This document shows, piece after piece, positions 50,361-59,836 of a DNA stretch of 64,000 nucleotides. Where the stretch lies: contig NZ_OX352320.1 in NCBI RefSeq assembly GCF_947090785.1, forward strand, positions 4,577,001 to 4,641,000. The letters run 5' to 3'. Numbering within the stretch: position 1 is the stretch's first letter; the number at the start of each line of letters is the position of its first letter. The translations under genes were made by a program, and so were the position numbers. The DNA comes from Rheinheimera sp. MM224 (GTDB lineage Bacteria; Pseudomonadota; Gammaproteobacteria; Enterobacterales; Alteromonadaceae). The notes below the pieces were generated by a model that saw nothing but the letters and a program-made list of their open reading frames with translations, was not told where the DNA came from and did no database searches.

Positions 50361-50411
50361 TTTTTATGGCCTGCTAATCCTGTCAATATTGAATAGTTTA
50401 AAGCCAGCGCA

Positions 50412-50439
50412 AGTATACTTATCTGCCTTTTTTTTGCAA
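50412..50439 (-). promoter_or_regulatory. Probable sigma-70 promoter of the atp operon
   Basis: On the minus strand TTGCAA (50439-50434) and TATACT (50417-50412) are 16 bases apart, about 52 bases before the atpI start. This is the best promoter-like match in the 130-base gap between parB and atpI. Confidence 0.6.
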
Positions 50440-50480
50440 GAAAAAGCGGCCTTACTCTAACTTTTGTCTGAGATAATGAA

Positions 50481-50520
50481 AAATTACAGCCTAGGATTCA
50501 GAATACTCTGACTGTAATTT
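50481..50520 (-). terminator. Probable terminator overlapping the parB end
   Basis: AAATTACAG and CTGTAATTT pair across 22 bases that contain a further TCAGA/TCTGA stem. The minus strand then reads TT followed by CATT. The left arm lies within the last parB codons. It would separate parAB from the atp promoter. Confidence 0.5.
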
Positions 50521-51384
50521 GCTCAGTATGCCTTCCAGCTCATCTAAGCTGCTGTATGAAATCACCAGATTGCCTTTGCCCTTTTTGTTGTAATTAATCT
50601 CAACGGGGGCGGCAAAACGTTCACTTAAGCGTTGCTCCAGCGAACTTACATCCGGGTCTTTTACTTTTGGAGTGGCTTCAGGGGTAGGTTCAAGCAGTCG
50701 GCGCACCAGATTTTCAGTATCACGTACCGTCATCTGCTTTGCAGCCACAATGCGGGCTGCATCGGATTGCGCCAGGCCATCCAGAGCTAATAAAGCACGG
50801 GCATGACCCATTTCGATATCACCATGTTCCAGTAGTAACTTCACATCGTCATTCAACTGGTTCAGGCGTAATAAATTAGTCACACTAGCGCGTGATTTAC
50901 CAACAGCATCAGCCACTTGCTGATGCGTCAGTTCAAATTCGGACAATAAACGCTGCAGCGCAATGGCTTCTTCCATCGCATTCAGATCTTCGCGCTGAAT
51001 GTTTTCAATCAGGGCAATAGCGACAGCAGCTTCGTCTGGTACATCTTTGATAATACAAGGAATAACATCCAGTTGCGCCAACTGGCTTGCACGCCAGCGC
51101 CGCTCACCAGCGATGATTTCATAGGATTGTTCACCAATCTGACGCACAACAATAGGCTGAATAATACCTTGAGAGCGAATTGAACTGGCTAAATCTTCCA
51201 GTGCATCCTGCGACATATCTTTACGCGGCTGGTATTTACCAGGCTTGAGCCATTCAATCGGCAGTTTTTGCAATTCGCTGCGCTGGGCTGAAGAAAAGTT
51301 GGCGTCATTCTGTTGATCAGACACAGGTTTAGTAGTGAGTAAAGCGTCTAAGCCCCGGCCTAAGCCACGTTTTTTTACCGACAT
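50491..51384 (-). CDS. parB: Chromosome-partitioning protein ParB
   Basis: 297 residues. It starts KKRGLGRGLDALL. The CTPase/ParB nuclease-like fold has GIIQPIVVR and EIIAGERRWRAS, then the helix-turn-helix LTHQQVADAVGKSRASVTNLLRL and a C-terminal dimer domain. It loads onto parS and spreads to segregate origins with ParA. It lies 22 bases after parA. No full parS site was found in the window. Confidence 0.97.
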   Translation of the reverse strand: MSVKKRGLGRGLDALLTTKPVSDQQNDANFSSAQRSELQKLPIEWLKPGKYQPRKDMSQDALEDLASSIRSQGIIQPIVVRQIGEQSYEIIAGERRWRASQLAQLDVIPCIIKDVPDEAAVAIALIENIQREDLNAMEEAIALQRLLSEFELTHQQVADAVGKSRASVTNLLRLNQLNDDVKLLLEHGDIEMGHARALLALDGLAQSDAARIVAAKQMTVRDTENLVRRLLEPTPEATPKVKDPDVSSLEQRLSERFAAPVEINYNKKGKGNLVISYSSLDELEGILSKLQSEYSES

Positions 51385-51406
51385 CTTCAGTTGTATTCCT
51401 TGTCAA

Positions 51407-52201
51407 TTAGGCGGGAGTGGTGGTTTTTACAGTTTTTTTATCGGCGCGGCGTAAAATTTCGCCAGCGAGCGCCAGATAGGCTTTTGCCCCTGTTGAACCT
51501 TTGTCGTAATACATGACCGGAGTACCAAAACTTGGCGCTTCCGCCAGTCGTACGTTACGTGGGATCACGGCGCGGTAGACTTTATCGCCAAAATGTTGCT
51601 TCAGCTGTTCAGACACATCATTCGCCAGACGGTTCCGCGGGTCGTACATAGTACGCAAAATACCTTCGATTTTAAGGTCGGCATTCACCACAGACGTCAG
51701 CTGGTTGATGGTGTCCATCAGGGCAGTTAAACCTTCCAGCGCATAGTATTCACATTGCATAGGCACCAGCACGGAGTCGGCGGCGGCCATGGCATTCACC
51801 GTCAGCATGTTCAGTGCTGGCGGACAATCAATAAAAATAAAATCGTACTGTTGGCGGGCGTCTTTGAGCGCATTACGTAAACGCAGTTCGCGGGCAAAGA
51901 CGTTAAGTAACCGTACTTCGGCGGCTGTCACATCAGAATTTGCTGCGATCAAGTGGTAACCACCGGCCGTTTCTTTCACCACCACTTCGGCAAAAGGTTT
52001 TTCTTCCACCAACAACTCATAGGCGCTGGCATGCACGGCGTATTTGTCGACACCACTGCCCATGGTGGCATTGCCTTGCGGGTCTAAATCAATCAGCAGC
52101 ACCTTGCGTTTGGTTGCGGCCATAGAGGCAGCCAGATTGACCGCTGTGGTTGTTTTGCCCACACCACCTTTCTGGTTTGCAATAGCTATGACTTTTCCCA
52201 C
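51407..52201 (-). CDS. parA: Chromosome-partitioning ATPase ParA (Soj)
   Basis: 264 residues with a GTG start (GKVIAIANQKGGVGKTTTAVNLAAS). The deviant Walker A KGGVGKTT is at the start, Walker A' LLIDLDPQGNAT follows, and Walker B is FIFIDCPPALN. No extended DNA-binding N-terminus, so it is the chromosomal short form. It lies in the origin-linked rsmG-parA-parB series. Confidence 0.97.
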   Translation of the reverse strand: MGKVIAIANQKGGVGKTTTAVNLAASMAATKRKVLLIDLDPQGNATMGSGVDKYAVHASAYELLVEEKPFAEVVVKETAGGYHLIAANSDVTAAEVRLLNVFARELRLRNALKDARQQYDFIFIDCPPALNMLTVNAMAAADSVLVPMQCEYYALEGLTALMDTINQLTSVVNADLKIEGILRTMYDPRNRLANDVSEQLKQHFGDKVYRAVIPRNVRLAEAPSFGTPVMYYDKGSTGAKAYLALAGEILRRADKKTVKTTTPA

Positions 52202-52228
52202 AAGGACCCCAATACGTTTTTGATTAAA

Positions 52229-52846
52229 TTAGACTTTCTCCAACACTACCAGATAACGTTCGGCGTTCAGTGTTGGCACCTGTAACGGATGACTGCCGAC
52301 AACTTTAACAAAATTCGGCAAAGCTGCAATTTCTTCTTGAGCTAAAGCACCTTTCATGGCTAAAAACTGGCCATTGGCTCCTGGCAAATGCTGACACCAA
52401 TTCACCATATCGGTCATTGAAGCAAAAGCCCGACTCAGCACCGCATCATACCCTGTTTCAGGTTGATGATCTTCCACCCGACTCTGAATAGCTTCAAAGT
52501 TCTGTAGTTTCAGCTGTAATTTGACATGATTTAAAAAACGAATACGTTTGCCAAGGCTGTCCAGCAGGTAAAATTGCTTGTCAGGTAAAGCGATCGCCAG
52601 TGGTATACCAGGTAAACCAGGACCGGTACCGACGTCGATAATACGTTTTCCAGTGACAAAAGGCGCCACAACCAGGCTGTCCATAATGTGTTTCACCAGC
52701 ATTTCTTCCGGATCACGCACTGAGGTCAGATTGTAAGCACTGTTCCACTTGTCCAGCAGTTGAACATAAGCCACAAGCTGTTGCAATTGGTGTTCAGATA
52801 AAACCAAGCTGGTCTGTGCGACCAGCTTTTTTAATTTTTCCAGCAT
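52229..52846 (-). CDS. rsmG: 16S rRNA (guanine527-N7)-methyltransferase
   Basis: 205 residues. The SAM-binding motif [16 protein letters not shown] is near residue 70. It starts [20 protein letters not shown] and has [27 protein letters not shown], the GidB signature. It methylates G527 of 16S rRNA. It lies 14 bases after mnmG. Confidence 0.97.
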   Translation of the reverse strand: MLEKLKKLVAQTSLVLSEHQLQQLVAYVQLLDKWNSAYNLTSVRDPEEMLVKHIMDSLVVAPFVTGKRIIDVGTGPGLPGIPLAIALPDKQFYLLDSLGKRIRFLNHVKLQLKLQNFEAIQSRVEDHQPETGYDAVLSRAFASMTDMVNWCQHLPGANGQFLAMKGALAQEEIAALPNFVKVVGSHPLQVPTLNAERYLVVLEKV

Positions 52847-52860
52847 GATGATCCCAATGC

Positions 52861-54750
52861 TTAAGCAGATTTGCGCAGTAAACCCTGTTTTTTCAGGTAG
52901 ACCAGCAATAACGAAATAGCGGCAGGCGTGATGCCTGAAATACGAGAAGCCTGACCCATAGTTTCAGGTTGCACCTGATTCAGTTTCAGTATCACTTCGT
53001 TGGATAAACCTTTCACCGCTTTGTAATCAAAGCCTGCAGGTAAACGGGTGTTCTCGTTACGCTCTTGTCTGGAGATCTCATCCTGCTGGCGATTGATATA
53101 ACCTTCGTACTTGATTTGAATTTCAACCTGTTCAGCAGCTGCAGGGTCGGCTAACCCAGGGCCTACCAGATCAATTTTCATCAGATCCTGATAATTCACT
53201 TCAGGACGACGGATCAATTCTTCCAGACTGGCTTCTTTGCTCAGCGGAGTTTTCACCAACAGGTTCACTTCAGCCAAAGCCGCGTGTTGTGGGTGGATCC
53301 ACTGCTGTTTTAAGCGCTGACGTTCCAGTTCAATTTGTTCGATTTTCAGGTTAAATGCTGCCCAGCGAACATCGTCAACCAAACCTAACTCACGACCTTT
53401 GGCGGTTAAACGAATATCAGCATTGTCTTCACGTAACATCAGACGGTATTCAGCACGGCTGGTGAACATACGGTAGGGCTCTTTCGTACCCATAGTGGTC
53501 AGATCGTCAATCAATACACCGACATAGGCCTGATCACGGCTTGGTGTCCAGGACTCTTTGTCCTGAGCAGAAAGCGCAGCGTTCATGCCAGCCATTAAGC
53601 CCTGAGCACCAGCTTCTTCGTAGCCTGTAGTGCCGTTGATTTGTCCTGCAAAAAACAAACCTTTAATGAATTTAGTTTCCAATGAAGTTTTTAAATCACG
53701 TGGATCAAAAAAGTCATATTCAATGGCATAACCAGGGCGGGTAATATGGGCATTTTCCAGACCTATGATCGAACGAACCAGGTTTAACTGCACGTCAAAA
53801 GGCAAGCTGGTAGATATCCCGTTTGGATACAGCTCGTGTGTGGTTAAACCTTCAGGTTCAATAAAGATCTGATGTTTATCTTTGTCAGCAAAACGGGTGA
53901 TCTTATCTTCAATCGAAGGGCAATAACGTGGGCCTATGCCTTCAATCACACCAGTGTACATAGGGGATCTGTCTAAACCATTACGAATAATATCGTGAGT
54001 TTGCTCGTTGGTGTAGGTGATATGACAAGGTATCTGCGTTGGTTGATCCCTGTGGGATCCCATAAACGAAAACACCGGAGTAGGGTTATCACCAGGCTGA
54101 GCCTGCATCACTGAAAAATCAACAGTTCTGGCATCAATTCGGGGTGGAGTACCGGTTTTTAAGCGACCCACACGGAAAGGCAATTCACGTAAACGTCTGG
54201 CAAGCGCTATGGACGGCGGATCACCTGCACGGCCACCGCTGTAATTTTGTAAACCAATATGGATCTGGCCACCGAGGAAAGTACCTACAGTCAGCACCAC
54301 TGATTTGGCTTTAAATTTCAAACCCATTTGGGTCACTACACCATAAACCTGATGGTTTTCTACGATCAAGTCATCACAGGCTTGTTGAAAGATCTTCAGG
54401 TTTGGCTGGTTTTCAAGAACTAAACGTACAGCTGCACGATAGAGCTGACGGTCAGCCTGAGCACGGGTTGCACGGACAGCCGGGCCCTTCGAACTGTTTA
54501 GAGTTCTGAATTGGATCCCTGCACGATCCGTAGCTTTCGCCATGACACCACCCAGGGCATCAATTTCTTTCACCAGATGGCCTTTACCAATGCCACCAAT
54601 GGCCGGATTACAGGACATCTGACCTAAAGTCTCAACGTTGTGAGTCAGCAATAAAGTTTGCATTCCCATGCGGGCCGCAGCAAGCGCAGCCTCTGTGCCG
54701 GCGTGACCACCACCAACAACGATGACATCAAATGTTTCCTGAAAAAGCAT
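52861..54750 (-). CDS. mnmG: tRNA U34 carboxymethylaminomethyl-modifying enzyme, FAD subunit
   Basis: 629 residues, the same as E. coli MnmG. The FAD-binding [21 protein letters not shown] is at 10-30; [24 protein letters not shown] and [12 protein letters not shown] follow. The C-terminus is helical. It works with MnmE to modify tRNA wobble uridine. Its start faces the origin and it is transcribed away from it. Confidence 0.98.
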   Translation of the reverse strand: MLFQETFDVIVVGGGHAGTEAALAAARMGMQTLLLTHNVETLGQMSCNPAIGGIGKGHLVKEIDALGGVMAKATDRAGIQFRTLNSSKGPAVRATRAQADRQLYRAAVRLVLENQPNLKIFQQACDDLIVENHQVYGVVTQMGLKFKAKSVVLTVGTFLGGQIHIGLQNYSGGRAGDPPSIALARRLRELPFRVGRLKTGTPPRIDARTVDFSVMQAQPGDNPTPVFSFMGSHRDQPTQIPCHITYTNEQTHDIIRNGLDRSPMYTGVIEGIGPRYCPSIEDKITRFADKDKHQIFIEPEGLTTHELYPNGISTSLPFDVQLNLVRSIIGLENAHITRPGYAIEYDFFDPRDLKTSLETKFIKGLFFAGQINGTTGYEEAGAQGLMAGMNAALSAQDKESWTPSRDQAYVGVLIDDLTTMGTKEPYRMFTSRAEYRLMLREDNADIRLTAKGRELGLVDDVRWAAFNLKIEQIELERQRLKQQWIHPQHAALAEVNLLVKTPLSKEASLEELIRRPEVNYQDLMKIDLVGPGLADPAAAEQVEIQIKYEGYINRQQDEISRQERNENTRLPAGFDYKAVKGLSNEVILKLNQVQPETMGQASRISGITPAAISLLLVYLKKQGLLRKSA

Positions 54751-54789
54751 ATAGGCCTCGAACTCAAACCAGTTCTGTAAAAAGGGCGC

Positions 54790-55262
54790 GTATTGTAACT
54801 GGATCTGAGGCTTTGGGAAATGATTAAAACTCGATCACGATCCTCGAAAGATCACTAATAATATATAAGGATCTTTAAAGAGATCTTTTTATTATGTTTA
54901 CTACTATACAGAGCCTTTTCTGTGGGTAACCCTTGATCTGTTTTGAAGATCAATCAGTTAGAAAGGATCGGATCCTGTGATCAACACAAGATCCTGAGTC
55001 GAACAAGCGGTGTTTAACTAGCACTTTTATACACAGGGCATAAAACCTGATTTGTTACACAGAGGATAACTTCAGCTTTTACATAAGTTATAACTACACT
55101 TATACACATTCGACATAAAAATAAGTGAAAACTGTGGATATCTATGTGTAACTGGATCATAAGTATGATCCTCTTTATATAGAAGTGGATCATTATCGGG
55201 TTATAAAGAGTAAAGGCCCTTTGTTTATGGGCCTTTGGGTGATGAAGCGCAAAAGATCCTGT
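54790..55262. other. oriC: Predicted chromosomal origin of replication (oriC)
   Basis: The 532-base gap between mnmG and mioC is where E. coli-type oriC lies. It contains 16 GATC sites between 54802 and 55258. The left part is AT-rich with three GATC-led 13-mer-like units (54850, 54870, 54882), the third being GATCTTTTTATTA; these fit the unwinding element. DnaA boxes to the right are TTATACACA at 55027 and 55100 (perfect), TGTGGATAT at 55133 (one mismatch, reverse), TGTGGGTAA at 54921 (one mismatch, reverse) and weaker TGTTACACA at 55053. A stem at 55212 lies on the mioC side. The whole set is the normal order: unwinding element, then DnaA boxes. Confidence 0.88.
55212..55236 (-). terminator. 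Hairpin between mioC and the origin
   Basis: AAAGGCCC pairs with GGGCCTTT around 9 bases, about 45 bases past the mioC stop. The minus-strand T-run is interrupted (TTTACTCTTT). It probably keeps mioC transcription out of oriC. Confidence 0.5.
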
Positions 55263-55282
55263 TCTGTATAACTAAGCAGGAT

Positions 55283-55720
55283 TTAAGGCAGAGTTTTGAT
55301 AAATTCAGGTAGCCAGACCAAAGCTTGATCTTCAGGCAGTTCAGCCGTTAAAACATCTATATCTAATCCTGGTAACAATAATCGGCCACCTAAAGAACCA
55401 AAAAGGTCAGAGATTTTTTTACCGGCCAGACAAAAAGTATCGTAACTGGAATCACCTAAAGTGATCACTGCGTAGGAAACTGTGGTAAGATCTGTTCGAT
55501 CTTGTGCTAATTGATCCACAAAAGGTTGGATATTATCGGGCAGATCCCCTGCGCCATACGTCGAAGTGACGACTAACCAGATACTATTTCTGGTTATCAG
55601 TGTTAAATCAGGGGTGAGATGAAGTTTTACTTCATAACCCGCTTTTTCCAAAGTTTCAGCTACTTGTTCTGCTGCATATTCCGCAGCGCCCATTTGGCTG
55701 CCCACAAGGATCTCAATCAT
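55283..55720 (-). CDS. mioC: FMN-binding flavodoxin-like protein MioC
   Basis: 145 residues. FMN-phosphate loop GSQMGAAEYAAEQ at 6-18; further flavodoxin blocks are VTSTYGAGDLPDNI and YAVITLGDSSYDTFCLAGKK. It is the short-chain flavodoxin whose gene normally borders oriC; in E. coli it supports biotin synthase. It is transcribed toward the origin. Confidence 0.93.
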   Translation of the reverse strand: MIEILVGSQMGAAEYAAEQVAETLEKAGYEVKLHLTPDLTLITRNSIWLVVTSTYGAGDLPDNIQPFVDQLAQDRTDLTTVSYAVITLGDSSYDTFCLAGKKISDLFGSLGGRLLLPGLDIDVLTAELPEDQALVWLPEFIKTLP

Positions 55721-55885
55721 ACTGCATCCTATTGTCAGTGAAATGATTGGCTATACTACTGGAATTAAAACGTGCAAAGCGAATGCTTCTTGCACCTTTT
55801 TGGGTATTTTTACTGCAAAGCAGGCTCAGTAAATCTACGATAGCACAAACCGTTCGCCTGCGTGTTATTGAGGTTTATACAATAT

Positions 55886-57721
55886 ATGTCCGAGTCCATG
55901 TCTTTTTCCCAGCTAGCGCTGCCGGAACCTATTCTTCGTGCAGTTTTAGAACTTGGTTATGAACATCCGTCTCCAATTCAGGAAGCGGCTATTCCTAAGT
56001 TACTAGCTGGTGAAGACTTGCTAGGCCAAGCCCAAACAGGTACTGGTAAAACAGCTGCGTTTGCACTGCCTTTATTAGCCCGTTTAGATCCGGCCCAAAA
56101 TGATCCACAAATTTTAGTGTTGGCTCCTACTCGCGAACTGGCTATCCAGGTTGCAGAAGCATTCCAGGCTTATGCCCGTTATATGCCAGCTTTCCATGTA
56201 CTGCCTTTATATGGCGGTCAAAACTACACCACTCAGTTAAAAGCACTGAAACGTGGTTCTCAAGTTATTGTTGGTACGCCAGGTCGTATCATGGACCACC
56301 TGGATCGCGGCACTTTAGTGCTGGATAAACTGCGTGCCATAGTACTGGACGAAGCCGACGAAATGTTGCGTATGGGTTTTATCGATGATGTTCAAACTAT
56401 CATGGATGCTACTCCGCCAGGCCGTCAGGTTGCGATGTTCTCCGCGACTATGCCAAACCAGATCCGTGCTATTGCTCAGAAGCATTTAAAAAATGCTCAT
56501 GAAGTAAAAATCGAATCAAAAACGTCCACTGTTGAGCGTATTCAACAGCGTTACGTGATGCTGGACAATAATCAGAAGCTGGATGCGTTAACCCGTATTC
56601 TGGAAGGCGAAGAATATGATGCAAGCATCATTTTCGTTCGTACCAAAAGTGCGACTGAAGAAATTGCTGAAAAGCTGGGCGCCCGTGGTTATGCAGTAGC
56701 TTGCTTAAACGGTGATATGAACCAGGCTCACCGCGAGCAAACCATCCGTCGTTTAAAAGCTGATCAGCTGGACGTGATAGTTGCAACAGACGTTGCTGCC
56801 CGTGGTCTGGACGTAGAACGTATCAGTCTGGTTATCAACTATGACATTCCATACGATAGCGAAGCTTATGTACACCGTATCGGTCGTACTGGCCGTGCTG
56901 GTCGTGATGGTAAAGCCATTCTGTTTGTATCGCCACGTGAACGTCGTTTACTGCGTACTATCGAACATGCGACTCGTCAGCCGATTGAAAAAATGTCGCT
57001 GCCAACAGGTCAGGTGATTGAACAACGTCGTATCGAGTCTTTCCGTGCTCAGTTAGCCCAGACCATTGAAGCGAAAAACTTAAGCTTCTTCCAGGATCTG
57101 GTGAACGATTGGCGTGAAAAGTTAGAAACCACTGATGTAGATATGGCTGCAGCCCTGTTGTATCTGGCGCAGAAAGATTCTCCGTTAAACGTAGCTAACC
57201 AGTTCCCGGAAATCCGTGAACCACATAGCCGTGACCGTGATGATCGTGCTCCATCTTCAGGCCGTGATAAATTTGCCCGTGGCGACAGACCAGAACGTTC
57301 AGGTGACCGTCCTGAGCGCGGTGCAGATCGTCCACCACGTCAACGTCGTGAGTTAAAAGGTGATTACACCAATTATCGCATTGAAGTGGGTAAAGAACAT
57401 GGTGTGCGCGCTGGTGACATCGTTGGCGCTATCGCAAACGAAGCCAACATCGACAGCCAGTTCATCGGTAACATCAAGCTGTTTGATCATTTCAGTACTG
57501 TAGAATTACCAGCCAATATCCCGGCTGAAACTATGCAGCACCTGAAAAAGGTCTATGTGCGTAAGCAGAAACTGAATATCAGTGTGGATACCGGCTCAAC
57601 AGCTGGTGGTTCAACCTCTGGTTCAGCTCCAAGCTCAGCACCACGTCGTGAACGCACGGAAACAGGCTCAGGCCCGCGTCCAGGTGCAGCTCCACGTGCA
57701 CCACGTAAGCCAAGAGATTAA
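55886..57721 (+). CDS. deaD: DEAD-box RNA helicase, DeaD/CsdA type
   Basis: About 611 residues from ATG 55886 (MSESMSFSQLALPEP); GTG 55862 and ATG 55898 are alternatives, and the only purine tract (GAGG) is 12 bases ahead of 55886. The core has the Q motif GYEHPSPIQ, AQTGTGKT, PTRELA, TPGR, DEAD, SAT and HRIGRTGRAGR. An Arg/Asp-rich linker follows, then a DbpA-type RNA-binding domain (YTNYRIEVGKEHGVRAGDIVGAI) and a basic Pro/Ala/Arg tail. It unwinds RNA in ribosome assembly and cold-shock decay. It is the first gene of the rightward block after mioC. Confidence 0.93.
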   Translation: MSESMSFSQLALPEPILRAVLELGYEHPSPIQEAAIPKLLAGEDLLGQAQTGTGKTAAFALPLLARLDPAQNDPQILVLAPTRELAIQVAEAFQAYARYMPAFHVLPLYGGQNYTTQLKALKRGSQVIVGTPGRIMDHLDRGTLVLDKLRAIVLDEADEMLRMGFIDDVQTIMDATPPGRQVAMFSATMPNQIRAIAQKHLKNAHEVKIESKTSTVERIQQRYVMLDNNQKLDALTRILEGEEYDASIIFVRTKSATEEIAEKLGARGYAVACLNGDMNQAHREQTIRRLKADQLDVIVATDVAARGLDVERISLVINYDIPYDSEAYVHRIGRTGRAGRDGKAILFVSPRERRLLRTIEHATRQPIEKMSLPTGQVIEQRRIESFRAQLAQTIEAKNLSFFQDLVNDWREKLETTDVDMAAALLYLAQKDSPLNVANQFPEIREPHSRDRDDRAPSSGRDKFARGDRPERSGDRPERGADRPPRQRRELKGDYTNYRIEVGKEHGVRAGDIVGAIANEANIDSQFIGNIKLFDHFSTVELPANIPAETMQHLKKVYVRKQKLNISVDTGSTAGGSTSGSAPSSAPRRERTETGSGPRPGAAPRAPRKPRD

Positions 57722-57739
57722 TCTCTGACTTATAAAAAG

Positions 57740-57761
57740 ACCGGCGAAAGCCGGTTTTTTT
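57740..57761 (+). terminator. Rho-independent terminator of the deaD-like gene
   Basis: ACCGGC and GCCGGT pair around GAAA, followed by six T. It lies 18 bases after the stop. Confidence 0.85.
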
Positions 57762-57831
57762 ATGCTTACTACCCTATAAAAACCCTGTTGGGGGCCATAT
57801 CTTGCTTCCATAGCCCAATCTGGAGCCAGTT

Positions 57832-58254
57832 ATGATTATTGCCTGTCCTCACTGTTCAACCTTAAACCGGGTTCAGCCGGAAAAGTTTGCCGATCATCCT
57901 AAATGTGGTCAGTGCAAAGACGCGCTTTTTGCCGGAAAACCTATAGAGTTAACCCAGCAGAATTTTGTCAATCAGATCCAAAAGTCAGAATTACCTGTGG
58001 TGGTGGATTTTTGGGCCAGCTGGTGTGGGCCTTGTCTGAACTTTGCGCCGGTATTTAATCAGGCCGCGGCAGAGTTAGAGCCACAATTTCGGTTTGCCAA
58101 AGTAAATACTGAACAGCAACAACAACTGGCAGCACAGTTTCAAATTCGCTCTATTCCCACTCTGATGTTGTTTAAAGCAGGTAAGCTGGTTGCCCAACAA
58201 TCTGGTGCTATGCCAAAACAGATGTTTTATCAGTGGTTACAGCAACATAGTTAA
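57832..58254 (+). CDS. trxC: Thioredoxin 2 (zinc-containing)
   Basis: 140 residues. The N-terminal zinc site uses CPHC (5-8) and CGQC (26-29). The thioredoxin fold has the active site WASWCGPC, and FQIRSIPTLMLFKAGK with the cis-Pro. It reduces disulfides in the cytoplasm and is often induced by oxidative stress. TGGAG precedes the ATG. Confidence 0.95.
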   Translation: MIIACPHCSTLNRVQPEKFADHPKCGQCKDALFAGKPIELTQQNFVNQIQKSELPVVVDFWASWCGPCLNFAPVFNQAAAELEPQFRFAKVNTEQQQQLAAQFQIRSIPTLMLFKAGKLVAQQSGAMPKQMFYQWLQQHS

Positions 58255-58296
58255 AGACCGCACTCTTAAAGAGCAGTGACCTGAATTGGTCGCAAA

Positions 58297-58336
58297 AGTC
58301 TGGATTTGCTTAGCGGCAAAGTCCAGACTCAATTTT
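58297..58336 (+). terminator. Probable terminator of trxC
   Basis: AGTCTGGA pairs with TCCAGACT; TTGC/GCAA extends the stem inside. CAATTTTTA follows. The loop is long, so strength is uncertain. Confidence 0.5.
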
Positions 58337-58373
58337 TATACCTCTTAATTCTGAATTCAATCTAAGGAAAAGC

Positions 58374-58865
58374 ATGACATCCAGCGTATTTCAACTGACA
58401 AGCCCGGATATCCGTGAAGGCCATTTTATGGCAAAGACCTTTGAATTTAATGGTTTTGGTTGTGATGGTCCGAATCTGTCGCCTGCATTAAACTGGCAGA
58501 ATGCGCCAGCCGGTACTCAAAGTTTTGCTATTACTGTGTTCGATCCGGATGCACCTACAGGTTCAGGTTTCTGGCATTGGCTGGTTCTGGATATTCCAGC
58601 TACTGTCACTTCATTCGCTCAGGGCGCTGGTAATGGTCAGCTACCAGTAGGCTGCCGCTGTTTTAACAACGACTATGGCATCAAAGAATTTGGTGGCGCC
58701 TGCCCACCTGAAGGCCATGGTATGCACCGCTATCAGTTTACGGTTTGGGCTTTACCGGAAGCGACTTTAGGCGTACCTGATGGTGCCAGCGCTGCTGTAG
58801 TAGGTTTTATGCTGAATGCGACCGCCATTGGCAAAGCGACTTTAACCGCCACCTATGCGCGGTAA
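58374..58865 (+). CDS. YbhB/YbcL family (PEBP/Raf-kinase-inhibitor-like) protein
   Basis: 163 residues. Family blocks are GPNLSPALNWQNAPAGTQSFAITVFDPDAPTGSGFWHW and YGIKEFGGACPPEGHGMHRYQFTVWAL, which carry the DPD and GxxPPxGxxHxY ligand-site motifs. No signal peptide, so cytoplasmic. AAGGAA precedes the ATG. Function in bacteria is poorly known. Confidence 0.92.
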   Translation: MTSSVFQLTSPDIREGHFMAKTFEFNGFGCDGPNLSPALNWQNAPAGTQSFAITVFDPDAPTGSGFWHWLVLDIPATVTSFAQGAGNGQLPVGCRCFNNDYGIKEFGGACPPEGHGMHRYQFTVWALPEATLGVPDGASAAVVGFMLNATAIGKATLTATYAR

Positions 58866-58880
58866 CTAAAATATTCTACC

Positions 58881-58904
58881 AGGCCAGCATCTGCTGGCCT
58901 TTTT
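58881..58904 (+). terminator. Rho-independent terminator of the PEBP gene
   Basis: AGGCCAGCA and TGCTGGCCT pair nearly loop to loop (TC between), followed by TTTT. It lies just ahead of the TauE/SafE start, so that gene probably has its own promoter or relies on readthrough. Confidence 0.75.
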
Positions 58905-58921
58905 GATGAAAGCGGGAAATT

Positions 58922-59731
58922 ATGGATCTGTGGGTACTGACGTTATTTATTCTGGCGGGTCTTGCTGGTGGCTTGTTGTTGGGCCTGATTGGCGTCGGCA
59001 TGGCTTTGGTGACAGTGCCCTTTTTAACTTTTATGCTGCCATCTTTAGGTTTTAGTGCAGAAGTTTCACCTCTGATTGCGCTTGCCAGTTCTATGGTGAT
59101 TGCCGCTATAGGTTCTGTTTCTTCACTGCGGGTGCATCATCAAAAGGGTACTATTAACTGGGGGTTGATCAGGTTGATGTTACCAGCCAGTTTATTTGGC
59201 GTTGTGCTCGGCTCCTTGCTGGTGACACGTTTGCCAGCTTTGTGGCTGCAGTGTATTTTCGCCGCTTTTTTGCTTTATGTGGCTTTTTCTATGTTAAAGC
59301 CGTCGAAGGAAAAACCTTCAGCAGTGGATCAAACGCAACTGCAAGATCCTCCCTCAAATCAACTATTACGCTGGTTTCCGGCTTTAGTCGGAGCCACCGG
59401 CAGTTTTATCGGCGCTGGTGGAGGTGTCTTGATGGTGCCTTTTTTAAGTCGTTTTATGGCCATGCCCAAAGCCGTAGCCAGTTCAGTGGCGGTGGGTTTT
59501 CCGGTGACTGTGTTTGGCGCAATCTCCTATATGCTGCAAACAACTCCTGTTGCTCATCCGGATCTGATAGGTGCTGTGTATTGGCCTGCTGTGCTGGGAA
59601 TGAGTATAGGTTCTGTGGTGGCTGCTCCGCTTGGTGTGCAGCTCGCCACTAAAGTGCCTGCGGCCTTGTTGAAGAAGTTATTTGCCTTCGTATTACTTTT
59701 GATAGCGCTAAAGATGCTGCTGTCTTTTTAA
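58922..59731 (+). CDS. TauE/SafE family sulfite/sulfonate exporter-like protein
   Basis: 269 residues, about eight membrane helices in two repeats. Each repeat has the family glycine-rich motif: GLIGVGMALVTVPFL near 21-35 and GAGGGVLMVPFLSRF near 166-180. A central loop KPSKEKPSAVDQTQLQDPPS separates the halves. It probably moves an organic or inorganic anion; the substrate is not visible. 105 bases precede the next gene. Confidence 0.88.
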   Translation: MDLWVLTLFILAGLAGGLLLGLIGVGMALVTVPFLTFMLPSLGFSAEVSPLIALASSMVIAAIGSVSSLRVHHQKGTINWGLIRLMLPASLFGVVLGSLLVTRLPALWLQCIFAAFLLYVAFSMLKPSKEKPSAVDQTQLQDPPSNQLLRWFPALVGATGSFIGAGGGVLMVPFLSRFMAMPKAVASSVAVGFPVTVFGAISYMLQTTPVAHPDLIGAVYWPAVLGMSIGSVVAAPLGVQLATKVPAALLKKLFAFVLLLIALKMLLSF

Positions 59732-59836
59732 ATTGTGCGGGCGAACTGCCCATCTCTGCGACTATTCGCCTATAGCTTTGCGTTGTGTTGGCTGTCAATC
59801 TGACTAAAAAGTGCGAGTGCTAAAAGAAGGGAATGT

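Noticed and set aside
52688..52703. Possible parS partition site near parAB
   Set aside because: Only the left half TGTTTCAC is present; the right half does not match, and it lies in conserved rsmG codons. No full parS was seen in the window.
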